NCBI RefSeq assembly: GCF_027789125.1
Contig: NZ_JAQFVF010000015.1
Coordinates: forward strand, 51,123 to 115,122
Reading direction: 5' to 3'
DNA length: 64,000 bases
Source: Paenibacillus aestuarii
GTDB taxonomy: Bacteria > Bacillota > Bacilli > Paenibacillales > NBRC-103111
Part shown: positions 44,469-53,012 of the stretch, in pieces
Layout: each line of letters opens with the position of its first letter
Position numbering within the stretch: the stretch's first letter is position 1
Notes under the pieces: generated by a model
Database searches by the model: none
Told to the model about the DNA's origin: nothing
What the model saw: the letters and a program-made list of their open reading frames with translations, nothing else
Translations under genes and position numbers: made by a program

Positions 44469-44630
44469 TTAAGATTTCTTGATGATGTAAACTCCGTATT
44501 GCTCGATTTCATCCAGAGCCTTACGGCCAAAAGATTCGATGAGCTCGTCGGCTCGGATTTTGGTACCCCCTAATGTAAGTCCGTCCCAACGTACAATTCT
44601 ACCGTCTTTCACCAAAAAATAATCGTCCAT
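44469..44630 (-). CDS. Small 53-residue protein of unknown function
   Basis: A short gene with a near-ideal GGGAGG site seven bases before its ATG (44628-44630) and its own terminator. The product begins MDDYFLVKDGRIVRWDG and ends QYGVYIIKKS; the middle has an amphipathic helix (DELIESFGRKALDEIEQYG). No signal peptide. I do not recognise a family, but the signals around it make it a real gene. Confidence 0.8.
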   Translation of the reverse strand: MDDYFLVKDGRIVRWDGLTLGGTKIRADELIESFGRKALDEIEQYGVYIIKKS

Positions 44631-44759
44631 ACGACAACCTCCCAAATGAAAATTTTGGAATTTTCTACAGCGCTAGCAATCGCAGATTGTGACCCTGCTT
44701 ATCTTATTTTAGCATACTCTTCCATAAGAACAAAAATGGATTTCAGCCAAGCATCCGCT

Positions 44760-45587
44760 TCAGGCTTTCACTGCCGAGCTGACCGTTAACGCCCGTTCCA
44801 CTCGATCGGTGAAAAACAAATACAAGATCACCATAGGCAAGCTGGCGATGGTCATAACAGCGCCCATTCCCCCCCAATCTGTAGCATGCTGCCCTTGAAA
44901 GTAAATGAGCCCTATCGGTAAAGTCATTAATTTTTCATTCGTTATCAAGATGGACGCCAAGAAAAACTCATTCCAAGTGCCCATAAACTGAAGAATGATA
45001 ATCGTTGAGACCGCTGGGGAGAGGATCGGCAAAATGATTCGAAAGAACGCTCGGTAAATCGATGCGCCGTCCATGCAAGCCGACTCTTCCATTTCATGCG
45101 GAATTCCCCGCAAAAAACCATAGAAAACCATCGATGCGAAGGGCAATCCGAAGGCGATGTATGGAATCAACAAGGCACCATATGTATTCGTCAGGTGAAA
45201 ATCTTTGACGATAATTGCCAATGGAATGATGATCACTTGCATCGGAATAAACATGCCGATAATCATATACATCCGCACCGCTTCGCGAAATTTCCAACGC
45301 AGCCTGGCAATCGCATAGGAGAACATGACGGCGATAAGGACGACAGCGAGCGTCGTTACGGAGGCGACGAATGTGCTATTCGCGATATAGCTCGGTACAT
45401 TGAATTTATTCCAGGCATTCACATAATTCTCGAATCTGAAGTGCGTCGGTAAGCCGAAAGGATTGGTTACGAAAATTTCATCGTTGTTTTTCAAGGAATA
45501 AAAGACCATCCAAATTAACGGATAAACGGAAACTACGAAATAAATCCATAAGAAGCACTGCAGGACGATTCCGACAATTTTATTCAT
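44760..45587 (-). CDS. Carbohydrate ABC transporter permease, MalG type
   Basis: A 275-residue six-helix permease with the EAA loop EMEESACMDGASIYRAFFRIILPIL. It is the last gene of the second importer (binding protein, UgpA-type permease, this one) and follows its partner by 14 bases. No hydrolase or ATPase gene accompanies this set, so the sugar cannot be inferred. Confidence 0.92.
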   Translation of the reverse strand: MNKIVGIVLQCFLWIYFVVSVYPLIWMVFYSLKNNDEIFVTNPFGLPTHFRFENYVNAWNKFNVPSYIANSTFVASVTTLAVVLIAVMFSYAIARLRWKFREAVRMYMIIGMFIPMQVIIIPLAIIVKDFHLTNTYGALLIPYIAFGLPFASMVFYGFLRGIPHEMEESACMDGASIYRAFFRIILPILSPAVSTIIILQFMGTWNEFFLASILITNEKLMTLPIGLIYFQGQHATDWGGMGAVMTIASLPMVILYLFFTDRVERALTVSSAVKA

Positions 45588-45601
45588 GCCATGACACTCC
45601 T

Positions 45602-46492
45602 TTAACTCTGCTCCATTCCGCTCTCTTGCCGATCGAACACTTTGTTAATAATGAGCGTGACAATTAAGCTAATCACAATTAACAAAACCGAAATAGCGCA
45701 TGCATACCCATATTGATTGCTTGAAAATGCGCTCCGAATAATCATGAAGGTCAACGTATAGTTCGTTGTCCCCGGCCCGCCGTTCGTCATAATGGCCATT
45801 TGCACATAAGCCCCGATCCCAGCTGTGATGGCAATGACGTAACAGAACTTGAACGTTTCCTTCATCAACGGGATTGTAATATGCAGGTGTGCCTTCCATT
45901 TACTCGCCCCATCAATACGGGCTGCTTCCAAGTAGTGTTCAGGAACGGATTTTACTCCGGCATACAGTAAGGCGAACTGAAATCCCATATATTGCCATGC
46001 ATTGGTAAAAGCAATCGCTATGATCGATATGCTCGGCGAATTAAGCCAGTCTTGGCGGTAAGCCATTCCGAAAGCCTCAAACAATTTATTGATAAGCCCG
46101 TTAACGGGGTCATACATCGAAAGCCAAAGCTGACAAACGACAGTGACCGAAAGCACAACGGGAATAAAATACGCCGTTTTTAACAGTTTACGCCCCTTCA
46201 CGGTCGGATCTGAGCAAATGAGCGCCAATAACGTCCCTAATCCAATTTGGAAAACGACCAGGACGACAGCAAACAAAAAACCGTTACGTAGCGAAGTGAC
46301 TAACAAATAATCATGCGCAAGCTCGATGAAATTCCCAATACCGACAAAGGTCGCACGACCTAGCCCATCCCATTCAAAAAAACTGCGGTAAAACGTCTGC
46401 AAAATCGGATAAAACACGATCACGCTATAAAGAACAATCGCCGGCATTAAAAACATAAAAATGGCCCACTTGTTGCCTAAATATTGTTTCAT
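45602..46492 (-). CDS. Sugar ABC transporter permease, UgpA/MalF type
   Basis: A 296-residue permease with a first helix in FLMPAIVLYSVIVFYPIL and the EAA loop EHYLEAARIDGASKWKAHLHITIPLM. The ATG at 46492 lies seven bases after AAAGGAA; a GTG at 46522 is also in frame but less well placed. Second gene of its operon. Confidence 0.92.
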   Translation of the reverse strand: MKQYLGNKWAIFMFLMPAIVLYSVIVFYPILQTFYRSFFEWDGLGRATFVGIGNFIELAHDYLLVTSLRNGFLFAVVLVVFQIGLGTLLALICSDPTVKGRKLLKTAYFIPVVLSVTVVCQLWLSMYDPVNGLINKLFEAFGMAYRQDWLNSPSISIIAIAFTNAWQYMGFQFALLYAGVKSVPEHYLEAARIDGASKWKAHLHITIPLMKETFKFCYVIAITAGIGAYVQMAIMTNGGPGTTNYTLTFMIIRSAFSSNQYGYACAISVLLIVISLIVTLIINKVFDRQESGMEQS

Positions 46493-46563
46493 CGCCATGT
46501 TCCTTTCCGAAAATAAACTCACACCGACTTACAAGCCGATGTGAGTCACATAGGTATTTGCAG

Positions 46564-47910
46564 TTATTTTTTCATCGTTTTGTTCAAATTTGTGGCGAAT
46601 TGTTCGGCAGTAAATCCAGCCACCAATAAGTTCTGTGCGTTGTCGTCAATTCCCAGTTTGACGTTCGTATCATTCAGTACATCAGCGAAGCTGGTGATGT
46701 TCGGGATCACTTCTTTGCCGAGACGAGACAGCATTGCTGGAACTTGAGCCGTAATCGGCTTATCGATTTTGATCGATACGATTGGCGTCCCCGTCTGCGT
46801 GTACTTATATTCAGCGTATTTGCGCGCCATGAATGCGGCTACTTTGATCGCGACTTCTTTGTTTTTCGTTTTTGCGGAAACGGCGAAGCCCGACGGATCA
46901 CCCGTTCCATTCATGGCGAATTTCGCTTTGTCATAGGTAGCCTCGTCCTTGGCCGGGAAGTTCATGAAATCCACGTTGTCACCCATATTTTTTTGTGAGC
47001 TGGCGATTTCCCATTGCCCATTAACGAACATGGCCGCCTTACCTTGATAAAACAGCGACGATGCTTGATCGTAATTCGTTTGGGTCGCGTTCTTCGCGAA
47101 TAAGCCTGCGGCCTGCAGTTCTTCCACTTGCTTGGCAGCCAGCTTCAGTGCAGCAGGTGTCTCCGTCGCACCGTTAAGCACACCGAATCCTTTCGGCTCT
47201 TCACGTGTCATAAATCCTTGCAGAAATGAATTGCCGATCCACTTTTCTTTGGAGAAAATGGCGAGCGGGATGATGCCCTTCGCATTGAATTTTTTAGCCG
47301 CATCCTTCATTTGCTCGATCGTTTTAATCGGTGCCTGGACGCCCGCTTCGGCAAATAATTTCTTATTGTAGTACAAGATAATAAATTCAATACCAGCATA
47401 GGGATAGCCATACACGTGGCCATCTGGCGCAATCAATTTGGCTTCGTTGCCCTTATTCAAATCTTTCTTGAATTGTGCAGTTTCCGGAGCATCATCTAAG
47501 GTCAAAATATTGTTCGACTTACTGCCGATCTGCATAATCTCCCATGAGGTGTCAATAATGTCGGGCATGTCACCGGTGGCCATTTGTGTCTTGATTTTTT
47601 GACCGTTGTCTTGTTGGTAAGCCTGCAGCGTTAATTCCACGTTCGGCATTTCTTTTTTGAGCTCTGCAACAGCGTAATCGTAAGGCTTGGAGGTGTCATC
47701 GTCGAAGTGATTGGTAGCAATCGTTAACTTCACAACGGCTTGTTCGGCCGTCGCAGCCGGTTTGGTTTCCGCTGCGGGTGCGGCAGATGTTGTGGTTGCA
47801 GGCGTTGCTGTTGAGCCTGCCTCTTTCTGTGTCCCTGAACCGCAAGCTGCCAGAGAAATCGTCATGATCGATGCGAGTGCCATACTGCCAAGTTTTGTCC
47901 ACATCTTCAA
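46564..47910 (-). CDS. Extracellular sugar-binding lipoprotein
   Basis: A 448-residue solute-binding protein with a lipobox LAAC (Cys23), an Ala/Thr-rich linker, then a family 1 fold (MATGDMPDIIDTSWEIMQIG; AAMFVNGQWEIAS). The start is TTG (47908-47910), nine bases after GGGGG, with an ATG two codons later. A strong cre-like site (47944-47957) lies 33 bases upstream. First gene of the second ABC operon. Confidence 0.9.
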   Translation of the reverse strand: MKMWTKLGSMALASIMTISLAACGSGTQKEAGSTATPATTTSAAPAAETKPAATAEQAVVKLTIATNHFDDDTSKPYDYAVAELKKEMPNVELTLQAYQQDNGQKIKTQMATGDMPDIIDTSWEIMQIGSKSNNILTLDDAPETAQFKKDLNKGNEAKLIAPDGHVYGYPYAGIEFIILYYNKKLFAEAGVQAPIKTIEQMKDAAKKFNAKGIIPLAIFSKEKWIGNSFLQGFMTREEPKGFGVLNGATETPAALKLAAKQVEELQAAGLFAKNATQTNYDQASSLFYQGKAAMFVNGQWEIASSQKNMGDNVDFMNFPAKDEATYDKAKFAMNGTGDPSGFAVSAKTKNKEVAIKVAAFMARKYAEYKYTQTGTPIVSIKIDKPITAQVPAMLSRLGKEVIPNITSFADVLNDTNVKLGIDDNAQNLLVAGFTAEQFATNLNKTMKK

Positions 47911-47943
47911 GTTCGAGTACCCCCATTCGTAATTTTCAGGTTA

Positions 47944-47957
47944 TTACAGCGCTTACA
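47944..47957 (-). promoter_or_regulatory. Candidate cre (CcpA) site before the second ABC operon
   Basis: On the minus strand TGTAAGCGCTGTAA matches TGWAANCGNTNWCA at 13 of 14 positions. Confidence 0.65.
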
Positions 47958-48045
47958 TAAACCCTGAATCCATTCTAAGTCTTACCTGAAATTTAATGAA
48001 TGAAAGAATCGCTACGAAAACAGGGTAAAAATCGCTCCAAAATGC

Positions 48046-48720
48046 TTAGTTCCCAATATAATTTACGTATTCACTCGGCGTGTGACCGTAAAATTTCTTG
48101 AAACATTTGCTGAAGTAACCTGGATCGTTATACCCCACCATCTCAGAAATAGTCGATATATTGGCACATTTCATTCGAATCAATTCCTTGGCTCGCTGCA
48201 TCCGAACATAGGTAATATAATCGGATATCGACATGTTGGCTTCTCGATTGAATATTTTACGCAGATAACTTCCATGTATAAAAGCAAGCTTCGTAATTTC
48301 TTCGACATTCAGATTGGGGTTTTGATAATTTTGTTCGATGTGCAGCTTCGTCTCTTCGTAGATTTGCTGCGAACGGGAAAGCTTCTTTGTTTCATCATTG
48401 ATTTTCAGCGTTTTTCGAAAAATTTCTTCAAGCCACACATACATGCCATCGAGGTTTTCATGTCTCTTCATTTCCAGATCAGGTGAAAAATCCGCGCCGA
48501 GTACCGTTCCTACTTCATAGCCACGGGCCACAATATAGGACAAACATAGCGATACTAGACCGATCACCATCACATATATGGTTTCAGCCGTCAGTTTCTG
48601 TTCGCGAATCGTCTGAAAGACATCGTCAAGCTGTCTTTTGATTTCGGCATCATTTTGCAGGCGTAAGGCCAGCATCATTTTTTCATAGTGGGTACTGGAA
48701 TAAAACCCCTGACATCCCAT
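48046..48720 (-). CDS. 5'-truncated YesN-type regulator: AraC domain without receiver
   Basis: A 224-residue protein with the end of a YesN linker region (FYSSTHYEKMMLALRLQN; RQLDDVFQTIREQKL) and an intact AraC domain (LNVEEITKLAFIHGSYLRKIFNREANMS; EMVGYNDPGYFSKCFKKFYGHTP). The receiver domain of about 120 residues and the partner kinase gene are missing. Yet a perfect AGGAGG lies seven bases before the ATG at 48720, right after the permease stop at 48734, so the piece may be translated as part of the neighbouring ABC operon. It is most simply explained by a deletion that fused two ABC loci. Confidence 0.8.
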   Translation of the reverse strand: MGCQGFYSSTHYEKMMLALRLQNDAEIKRQLDDVFQTIREQKLTAETIYVMVIGLVSLCLSYIVARGYEVGTVLGADFSPDLEMKRHENLDGMYVWLEEIFRKTLKINDETKKLSRSQQIYEETKLHIEQNYQNPNLNVEEITKLAFIHGSYLRKIFNREANMSISDYITYVRMQRAKELIRMKCANISTISEMVGYNDPGYFSKCFKKFYGHTPSEYVNYIGN

Positions 48721-48733
48721 GATCATACCTCCT

Positions 48734-49558
48734 TTACCCTTTCACTGCCCCTTCCGTTATACCTTGAATAATCCATCGTTGGAAAATAGCAAAAATAATG
48801 ACAATCGGTATCGATGACAAAATTAACGAAGCGAGAATTAACGACCACTCCCTGCTGTACTTGCCAAAAAACATGTTGATCGTCAACACGAGCGTATACT
48901 TGCGGAAGTCTGTCAGCAGCAAAACAGGCAGCAGGAAATCGTTCCAAAGCCAAAGCATATTCAGGATAACGATTGTAAAAGTGATAGGAAGCAGCAGTGG
49001 AAAAATGATCGTAAAAAAGGTCCTGAACTCGCCGCATCCATCCATCTCCGCCGACTCATCCAGCTCTCGCGGAACACCTTTGACAAAACCGTGATAAAGG
49101 AATATGGCCATATTGACGCCTAATCCGGCGCACACCACGCCTAAACCGAATGGAGTGCCCTGCAGCCCTAAGTCCTTGGCCATCTTGGTCAAGGTTACCA
49201 TGATCGTCTGAAACGGAATCAGCATGGAAGCAACGAACAGCAAAAATATCGCATGGCTCAGCTTGCCTGGCGTACGGGAAAGCTTATATCCAGCCATCGA
49301 GCTGAAATATACAATTCCAGCAATCCCCGTCACCGTGACGACGATTGTATTCCAAGCGCTTCTGAGCATATTCGCTTTCTGGAACGCTTGAACATAGTTA
49401 TCCAAATGCAGGCGAGAAGGCAGGCTCAGTACGGAATTGTACATCTCGCTCTGCGTCTTGAACGAATTGACGACGGCCATGTAAATCGGAAACAGAAAGT
49501 AAATGGCCAGAATGGCGAGAACAAGCAGCGACAAAACGGAAGACATGCTTCTTCTCAT
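48734..49558 (-). CDS. Carbohydrate ABC transporter permease, MalG type
   Basis: A 274-residue six-helix permease with the EAA loop ELDESAEMDGCGEFRTFFTIIFPLL and the tail QRWIIQGITEGAVKG. Its start overlaps the stop of the first permease by four bases (ATGA). It is the last intact gene of the third ABC set; the truncated YesN gene follows within 14 bases. Confidence 0.92.
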   Translation of the reverse strand: MRRSMSSVLSLLVLAILAIYFLFPIYMAVVNSFKTQSEMYNSVLSLPSRLHLDNYVQAFQKANMLRSAWNTIVVTVTGIAGIVYFSSMAGYKLSRTPGKLSHAIFLLFVASMLIPFQTIMVTLTKMAKDLGLQGTPFGLGVVCAGLGVNMAIFLYHGFVKGVPRELDESAEMDGCGEFRTFFTIIFPLLLPITFTIVILNMLWLWNDFLLPVLLLTDFRKYTLVLTINMFFGKYSREWSLILASLILSSIPIVIIFAIFQRWIIQGITEGAVKG

Positions 49559-50439
49559 GCTTCCACCTCCCGCTTCTTCATGACGGACACTTGTATCATC
49601 GTGATGACAAGGATGATCAAAAAGAGGATGATCGCCTTCGCGCTTGCATAACCGTAACGATAGTTACGCTGATAGGCTTCCTCCAAAATATTCATGGTAA
49701 TGACTTGCGTTGCTCGGGCAGGCCCCCCGCCAGTTAAGGCGAAAATGAGGTCGTACACTTTAAAGGAACTGTTAAGCGTCAGGAAGATGCATATGGTTAG
49801 CGCGTGCGCAATCAATGGCAGCGTAATATAACGAAACATATGAAACGATGACGCGCCGTCAATGATGGCCGCTTCCTTCAGAGGCTGCGGAATCCCTTGG
49901 ATAGCGGACATGTAAATGAGCATGAGCGTGCCGACTCCGCCCCAGACCGATACAAGCAAAATCGTCCAGAACGAAACATCCGGATCGCCGAGCCAAGAGA
50001 TGCCTAGAAATTTCAAAGCGGCAAATTTGGATAAGGCTGGCATCACTTTGGAAAAGACGAACACCCACATGAACGTGCTGATAATGATGCTTAGCATATT
50101 GGGCATGAAGAAGATAGTTCGAAACATGCCCTTCGCTCTTCTCTGCGACTCAATCAGCAAGGCAAGCAAGAGTGCGATCGTATTTTGCAAAATGACGGCA
50201 ACAACCACGTACTTGGCTGTAAACAAGATCGCTGTTCGGAAGTTAGCATCGTCACGAATCGCTTCTACGAAATTGTGGATGCCGATAAAGCTGTATGATT
50301 TATTCAGGCCGTCCCAGTTCGTAAAACTGAAGTAAGAGCCTTGAATCATAGGGATCACGAGGAAAATGACGTACAACGCAAAGGCGGGGGCTACAAAGAG
50401 GATCAACGATACTGATGCTTTACGGGATCGATTTAGCAT
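49555..50439 (-). CDS. Sugar ABC transporter permease, UgpA/MalF type
   Basis: A 294-residue permease with a first helix in LILFVAPAFALYVIFLVIPM and the EAA loop QPLKEAAIIDGASSFHMFRYITLPLI. AGGAGTGC lies just before the ATG. It pairs with the MalG-type permease and follows the binding-protein gene by 77 bases. Confidence 0.92.
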   Translation of the reverse strand: MLNRSRKASVSLILFVAPAFALYVIFLVIPMIQGSYFSFTNWDGLNKSYSFIGIHNFVEAIRDDANFRTAILFTAKYVVVAVILQNTIALLLALLIESQRRAKGMFRTIFFMPNMLSIIISTFMWVFVFSKVMPALSKFAALKFLGISWLGDPDVSFWTILLVSVWGGVGTLMLIYMSAIQGIPQPLKEAAIIDGASSFHMFRYITLPLIAHALTICIFLTLNSSFKVYDLIFALTGGGPARATQVITMNILEEAYQRNYRYGYASAKAIILFLIILVITMIQVSVMKKREVEA

Positions 50440-50516
50440 GATTGCACTCCTTTATGAACCTCAGGCCCTGTTATCGTCAAACGACGACGGCAGGGCATGA
50501 CTGCGGTCCATATCTC

Positions 50517-51824
50517 CTATTTCTTGATCGCTGCGGCATTCGCGTCTTTCCAAGTTTTATCCAGGTCTTTTATAACATCGTCCTTGGACATTTTCTTGTT
50601 ATAGTACGCTTGCAGCGCCTTGCCCACTTCATCCTTCACAGAGGAGGGAATCGATGGGTCCTTATAAAAGAGTCCTTTATTGGCGTAGCTTGCAGCTTCC
50701 TCGACCCAAGGATACGGTTTGAACGTATGATTTTTGGATACCGGATTAAACTTCAAGCTTTGATAAAGCCCGTTGGAGTCTTTGTCGTCAAGAATATAGT
50801 TGAGCAGGTCTTGTGCAACCTCTTTATTTTTGCTGTTCGTCGCCATCGCTAGCGAAGTCGATACCGAGACATTGATGAGCGAAGATTTGGGATCGTCATT
50901 CAGCGGTAAGGGCGCTACACCAAATTCCATTTTATCATTAGCTTTCAGAATGCTGTCGGCATTCCAAGGGCCTTGCACCCACATCGCCGCTTTACCGGCG
51001 GCAAAATCTGCGGAACCATCATCATTGCCAATTTCAAAAGCGCGCTCCGTTCCGTTTGCGTTCACCAAGTCGATAATATCGAACATTTCTTTGATATCTG
51101 CGAAGCTGCCTTGATCTTTGTTCATCTTGTCGATGAAGTCTTTATGCGAGCTGTTGACAAGCGCGCCGACGGCCAGCGGAAGGAATAGCTGTGGAATCCA
51201 GCTTTCTTTGTAGCTGAGCAGAAACGGTTTGATTTTGTTATCGTTCAGCTTCTGCACAACGGCTTTCATTTCGGTCAATGTTGAAGGCGGCTTAAGCCCC
51301 AGATCATTGAATATCTTTTTGTTGTACAAGAACCCCCACTGCAAGCTTTCCATCGGAACAGCTACGACTTTGTTGTCGAAGGATACAATAGGTTTAATGC
51401 CGTCCTGCAGCTTGGCGGCGAAAGGCTGGCTGGACAAGTCCGCCAAATAGCCGGCCTTATAGTAATCCGGAATATCGTTAACCGCATGGATGCTGAAAAT
51501 GTCCGGTACATCGCCGGTTGCTAGGCGCGTCTTCAAAATCTGCGTCGCATTTTCAGAGCCCGGGTACTCGGAATTAAAAGTGACCTCGATATTTTTTTCC
51601 TTCTTTTCCTTTTCCGCAAATTGCGCGAAATATTTATCAAACTGATCGCGGAAGCGGTCTAGACCGCCGAGAAACACTTTCAACTCCACCTTCTTGGGAG
51701 CCGCTGCGGTCTTATTATCTTGCGTTCCCGCTGGGCTTGCCGCCGTGTCTTGAGTACCCGAAGAGCAAGCGACCGTAGAACTCAACATCAGCATAGCAGC
51801 CGCCATGACAAGTGCCTTCTTCAT
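50517..51824 (-). CDS. Extracellular sugar-binding lipoprotein
   Basis: The 435-residue solute-binding protein has a lipobox TVAC (Cys20), a spacer of Ala, Thr and Lys, and a family 1 fold (VFLGGLDRFRDQFDKYFAQF; DVPDIFSIHAVNDIPDYY; AAMWVQGPWNADS). First gene of the third ABC operon, with a cre-like site 26-39 bases upstream. Control by the adjacent YesM/YesN pair is likely. Confidence 0.92.
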   Translation of the reverse strand: MKKALVMAAAMLMLSSTVACSSGTQDTAASPAGTQDNKTAAAPKKVELKVFLGGLDRFRDQFDKYFAQFAEKEKKEKNIEVTFNSEYPGSENATQILKTRLATGDVPDIFSIHAVNDIPDYYKAGYLADLSSQPFAAKLQDGIKPIVSFDNKVVAVPMESLQWGFLYNKKIFNDLGLKPPSTLTEMKAVVQKLNDNKIKPFLLSYKESWIPQLFLPLAVGALVNSSHKDFIDKMNKDQGSFADIKEMFDIIDLVNANGTERAFEIGNDDGSADFAAGKAAMWVQGPWNADSILKANDKMEFGVAPLPLNDDPKSSLINVSVSTSLAMATNSKNKEVAQDLLNYILDDKDSNGLYQSLKFNPVSKNHTFKPYPWVEEAASYANKGLFYKDPSIPSSVKDEVGKALQAYYNKKMSKDDVIKDLDKTWKDANAAAIKK

Positions 51825-51849
51825 ATTCGTTTATGCCTCCCCTTTATAT

Positions 51850-51863
51850 TGGTAACGCTTTCG
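51850..51863 (-). promoter_or_regulatory. Candidate cre (CcpA) site before the third ABC operon
   Basis: On the minus strand CGAAAGCGTTACCA matches the cre consensus at 12 of 14 positions. Confidence 0.5.
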
Positions 51864-51941
51864 AATTCAGTATACCGGGAAGCTTATAAGAGCACATTGG
51901 ACTGGATTTGCGCTGTTCATTGGACAATATTGATATCGGAT

Positions 51942-53012
51942 TTACTCATGGCTGTCATTGCGGATTTGCCCTGGCGTCAGGCCAGTGACTTTTTTGAAAA
52001 TACGGTGAAAATACGTCAAATCGGCGTATCCGACCGCTTCTGCGGCACTTTTGATAGAGGTTGCCGGGTTCTGCAGCAGCTGCTTGGCTTTCTCCACCCG
52101 CATCGTAATGATGTAATCCATCACAGTGGAGCCGACCTCTTGCTTAAATGTTCGGGACAGATGCTCCTTGCTCACAAAAAATTGCCCGGCAACCGATTCC
52201 AAAGTAATCGGCTCCGCATATGTGCGTTCAATATAGTGCCGGACTTCATCGATATTAATCCGAGTCTTGTTTCTCCGTTTCTGAATCAGTTCCTCCATCA
52301 CGCCCATGTACGCCTCCGTCAACATATGGACCCATTGGGCGACCGGAGTGTCGTCCGTCACAATTAGCGTTCCTGTAGAAGCCGGGATGACGGACTTTGT
52401 GTCGGCCAGCATCCTTGAAACCTGTTCCTCCAGCAAATACATGAACTGCTTGTATAAAGAGTTGCTGATGCCCGCTTGCAGCGGTTCCAGAGCCGTCAGA
52501 ACGGTCGCCAGCTCCGCAAACTTTTTGCAAACGCCTTCCACCTCCAGTCCTTGGAAATTTCTGGTTATTACCTGTTTGGCATCCGTCATCATATGCAAAA
52601 TTTCCTTGTCGAGCGGTTGAACCGCATGAAGTCCCCGTGCGATCTGCAGCTCCCTGACGGCTTTCTCCAAAGCGCGGTTCAGCTCTTCCGGATGGATCGG
52701 CTTTAGTATGTACTCGTCCACCTTGGATTGAATCGCCTGCTTCGTATAGGCAAAATCATCATACCCGCTGATGACGATCTTCCGAATGAACGGGTAATCC
52801 TCCGAAAGCTTCTGCAGCAGCTCCACCCCGTTCATACCGCGCATTTTCATGTCTGTTATGACGATATCCGGTTGGATGCTCTGAATGATTTGCAGACCAC
52901 TAAGGCCTTCTTCCGCCTCTTCCACCCGTACGATACCGAAACGCTCCCAATCCGCAAGTCGGCGTATGCTGTTCCGTGTCCAATATTCATCATCGATAAT
53001 GACGGCCTTCAT
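51942..53012 (-). CDS. YesN-type response regulator (REC + AraC)
   Basis: A 356-residue regulator: receiver domain with Asp54 in VITDMKMRGMNG and the acidic pair in IIDDE, a helical linker, and an AraC domain (LESVAGQFFVSKEHLSRTFKQEVGS; AAEAVGYADLTYFHRIFKKVTGLTP). Its start overlaps the kinase stop by four bases. It probably activates the ABC operon immediately downstream. Confidence 0.93.
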   Translation of the reverse strand: MKAVIIDDEYWTRNSIRRLADWERFGIVRVEEAEEGLSGLQIIQSIQPDIVITDMKMRGMNGVELLQKLSEDYPFIRKIVISGYDDFAYTKQAIQSKVDEYILKPIHPEELNRALEKAVRELQIARGLHAVQPLDKEILHMMTDAKQVITRNFQGLEVEGVCKKFAELATVLTALEPLQAGISNSLYKQFMYLLEEQVSRMLADTKSVIPASTGTLIVTDDTPVAQWVHMLTEAYMGVMEELIQKRRNKTRINIDEVRHYIERTYAEPITLESVAGQFFVSKEHLSRTFKQEVGSTVMDYIITMRVEKAKQLLQNPATSIKSAAEAVGYADLTYFHRIFKKVTGLTPGQIRNDSHE

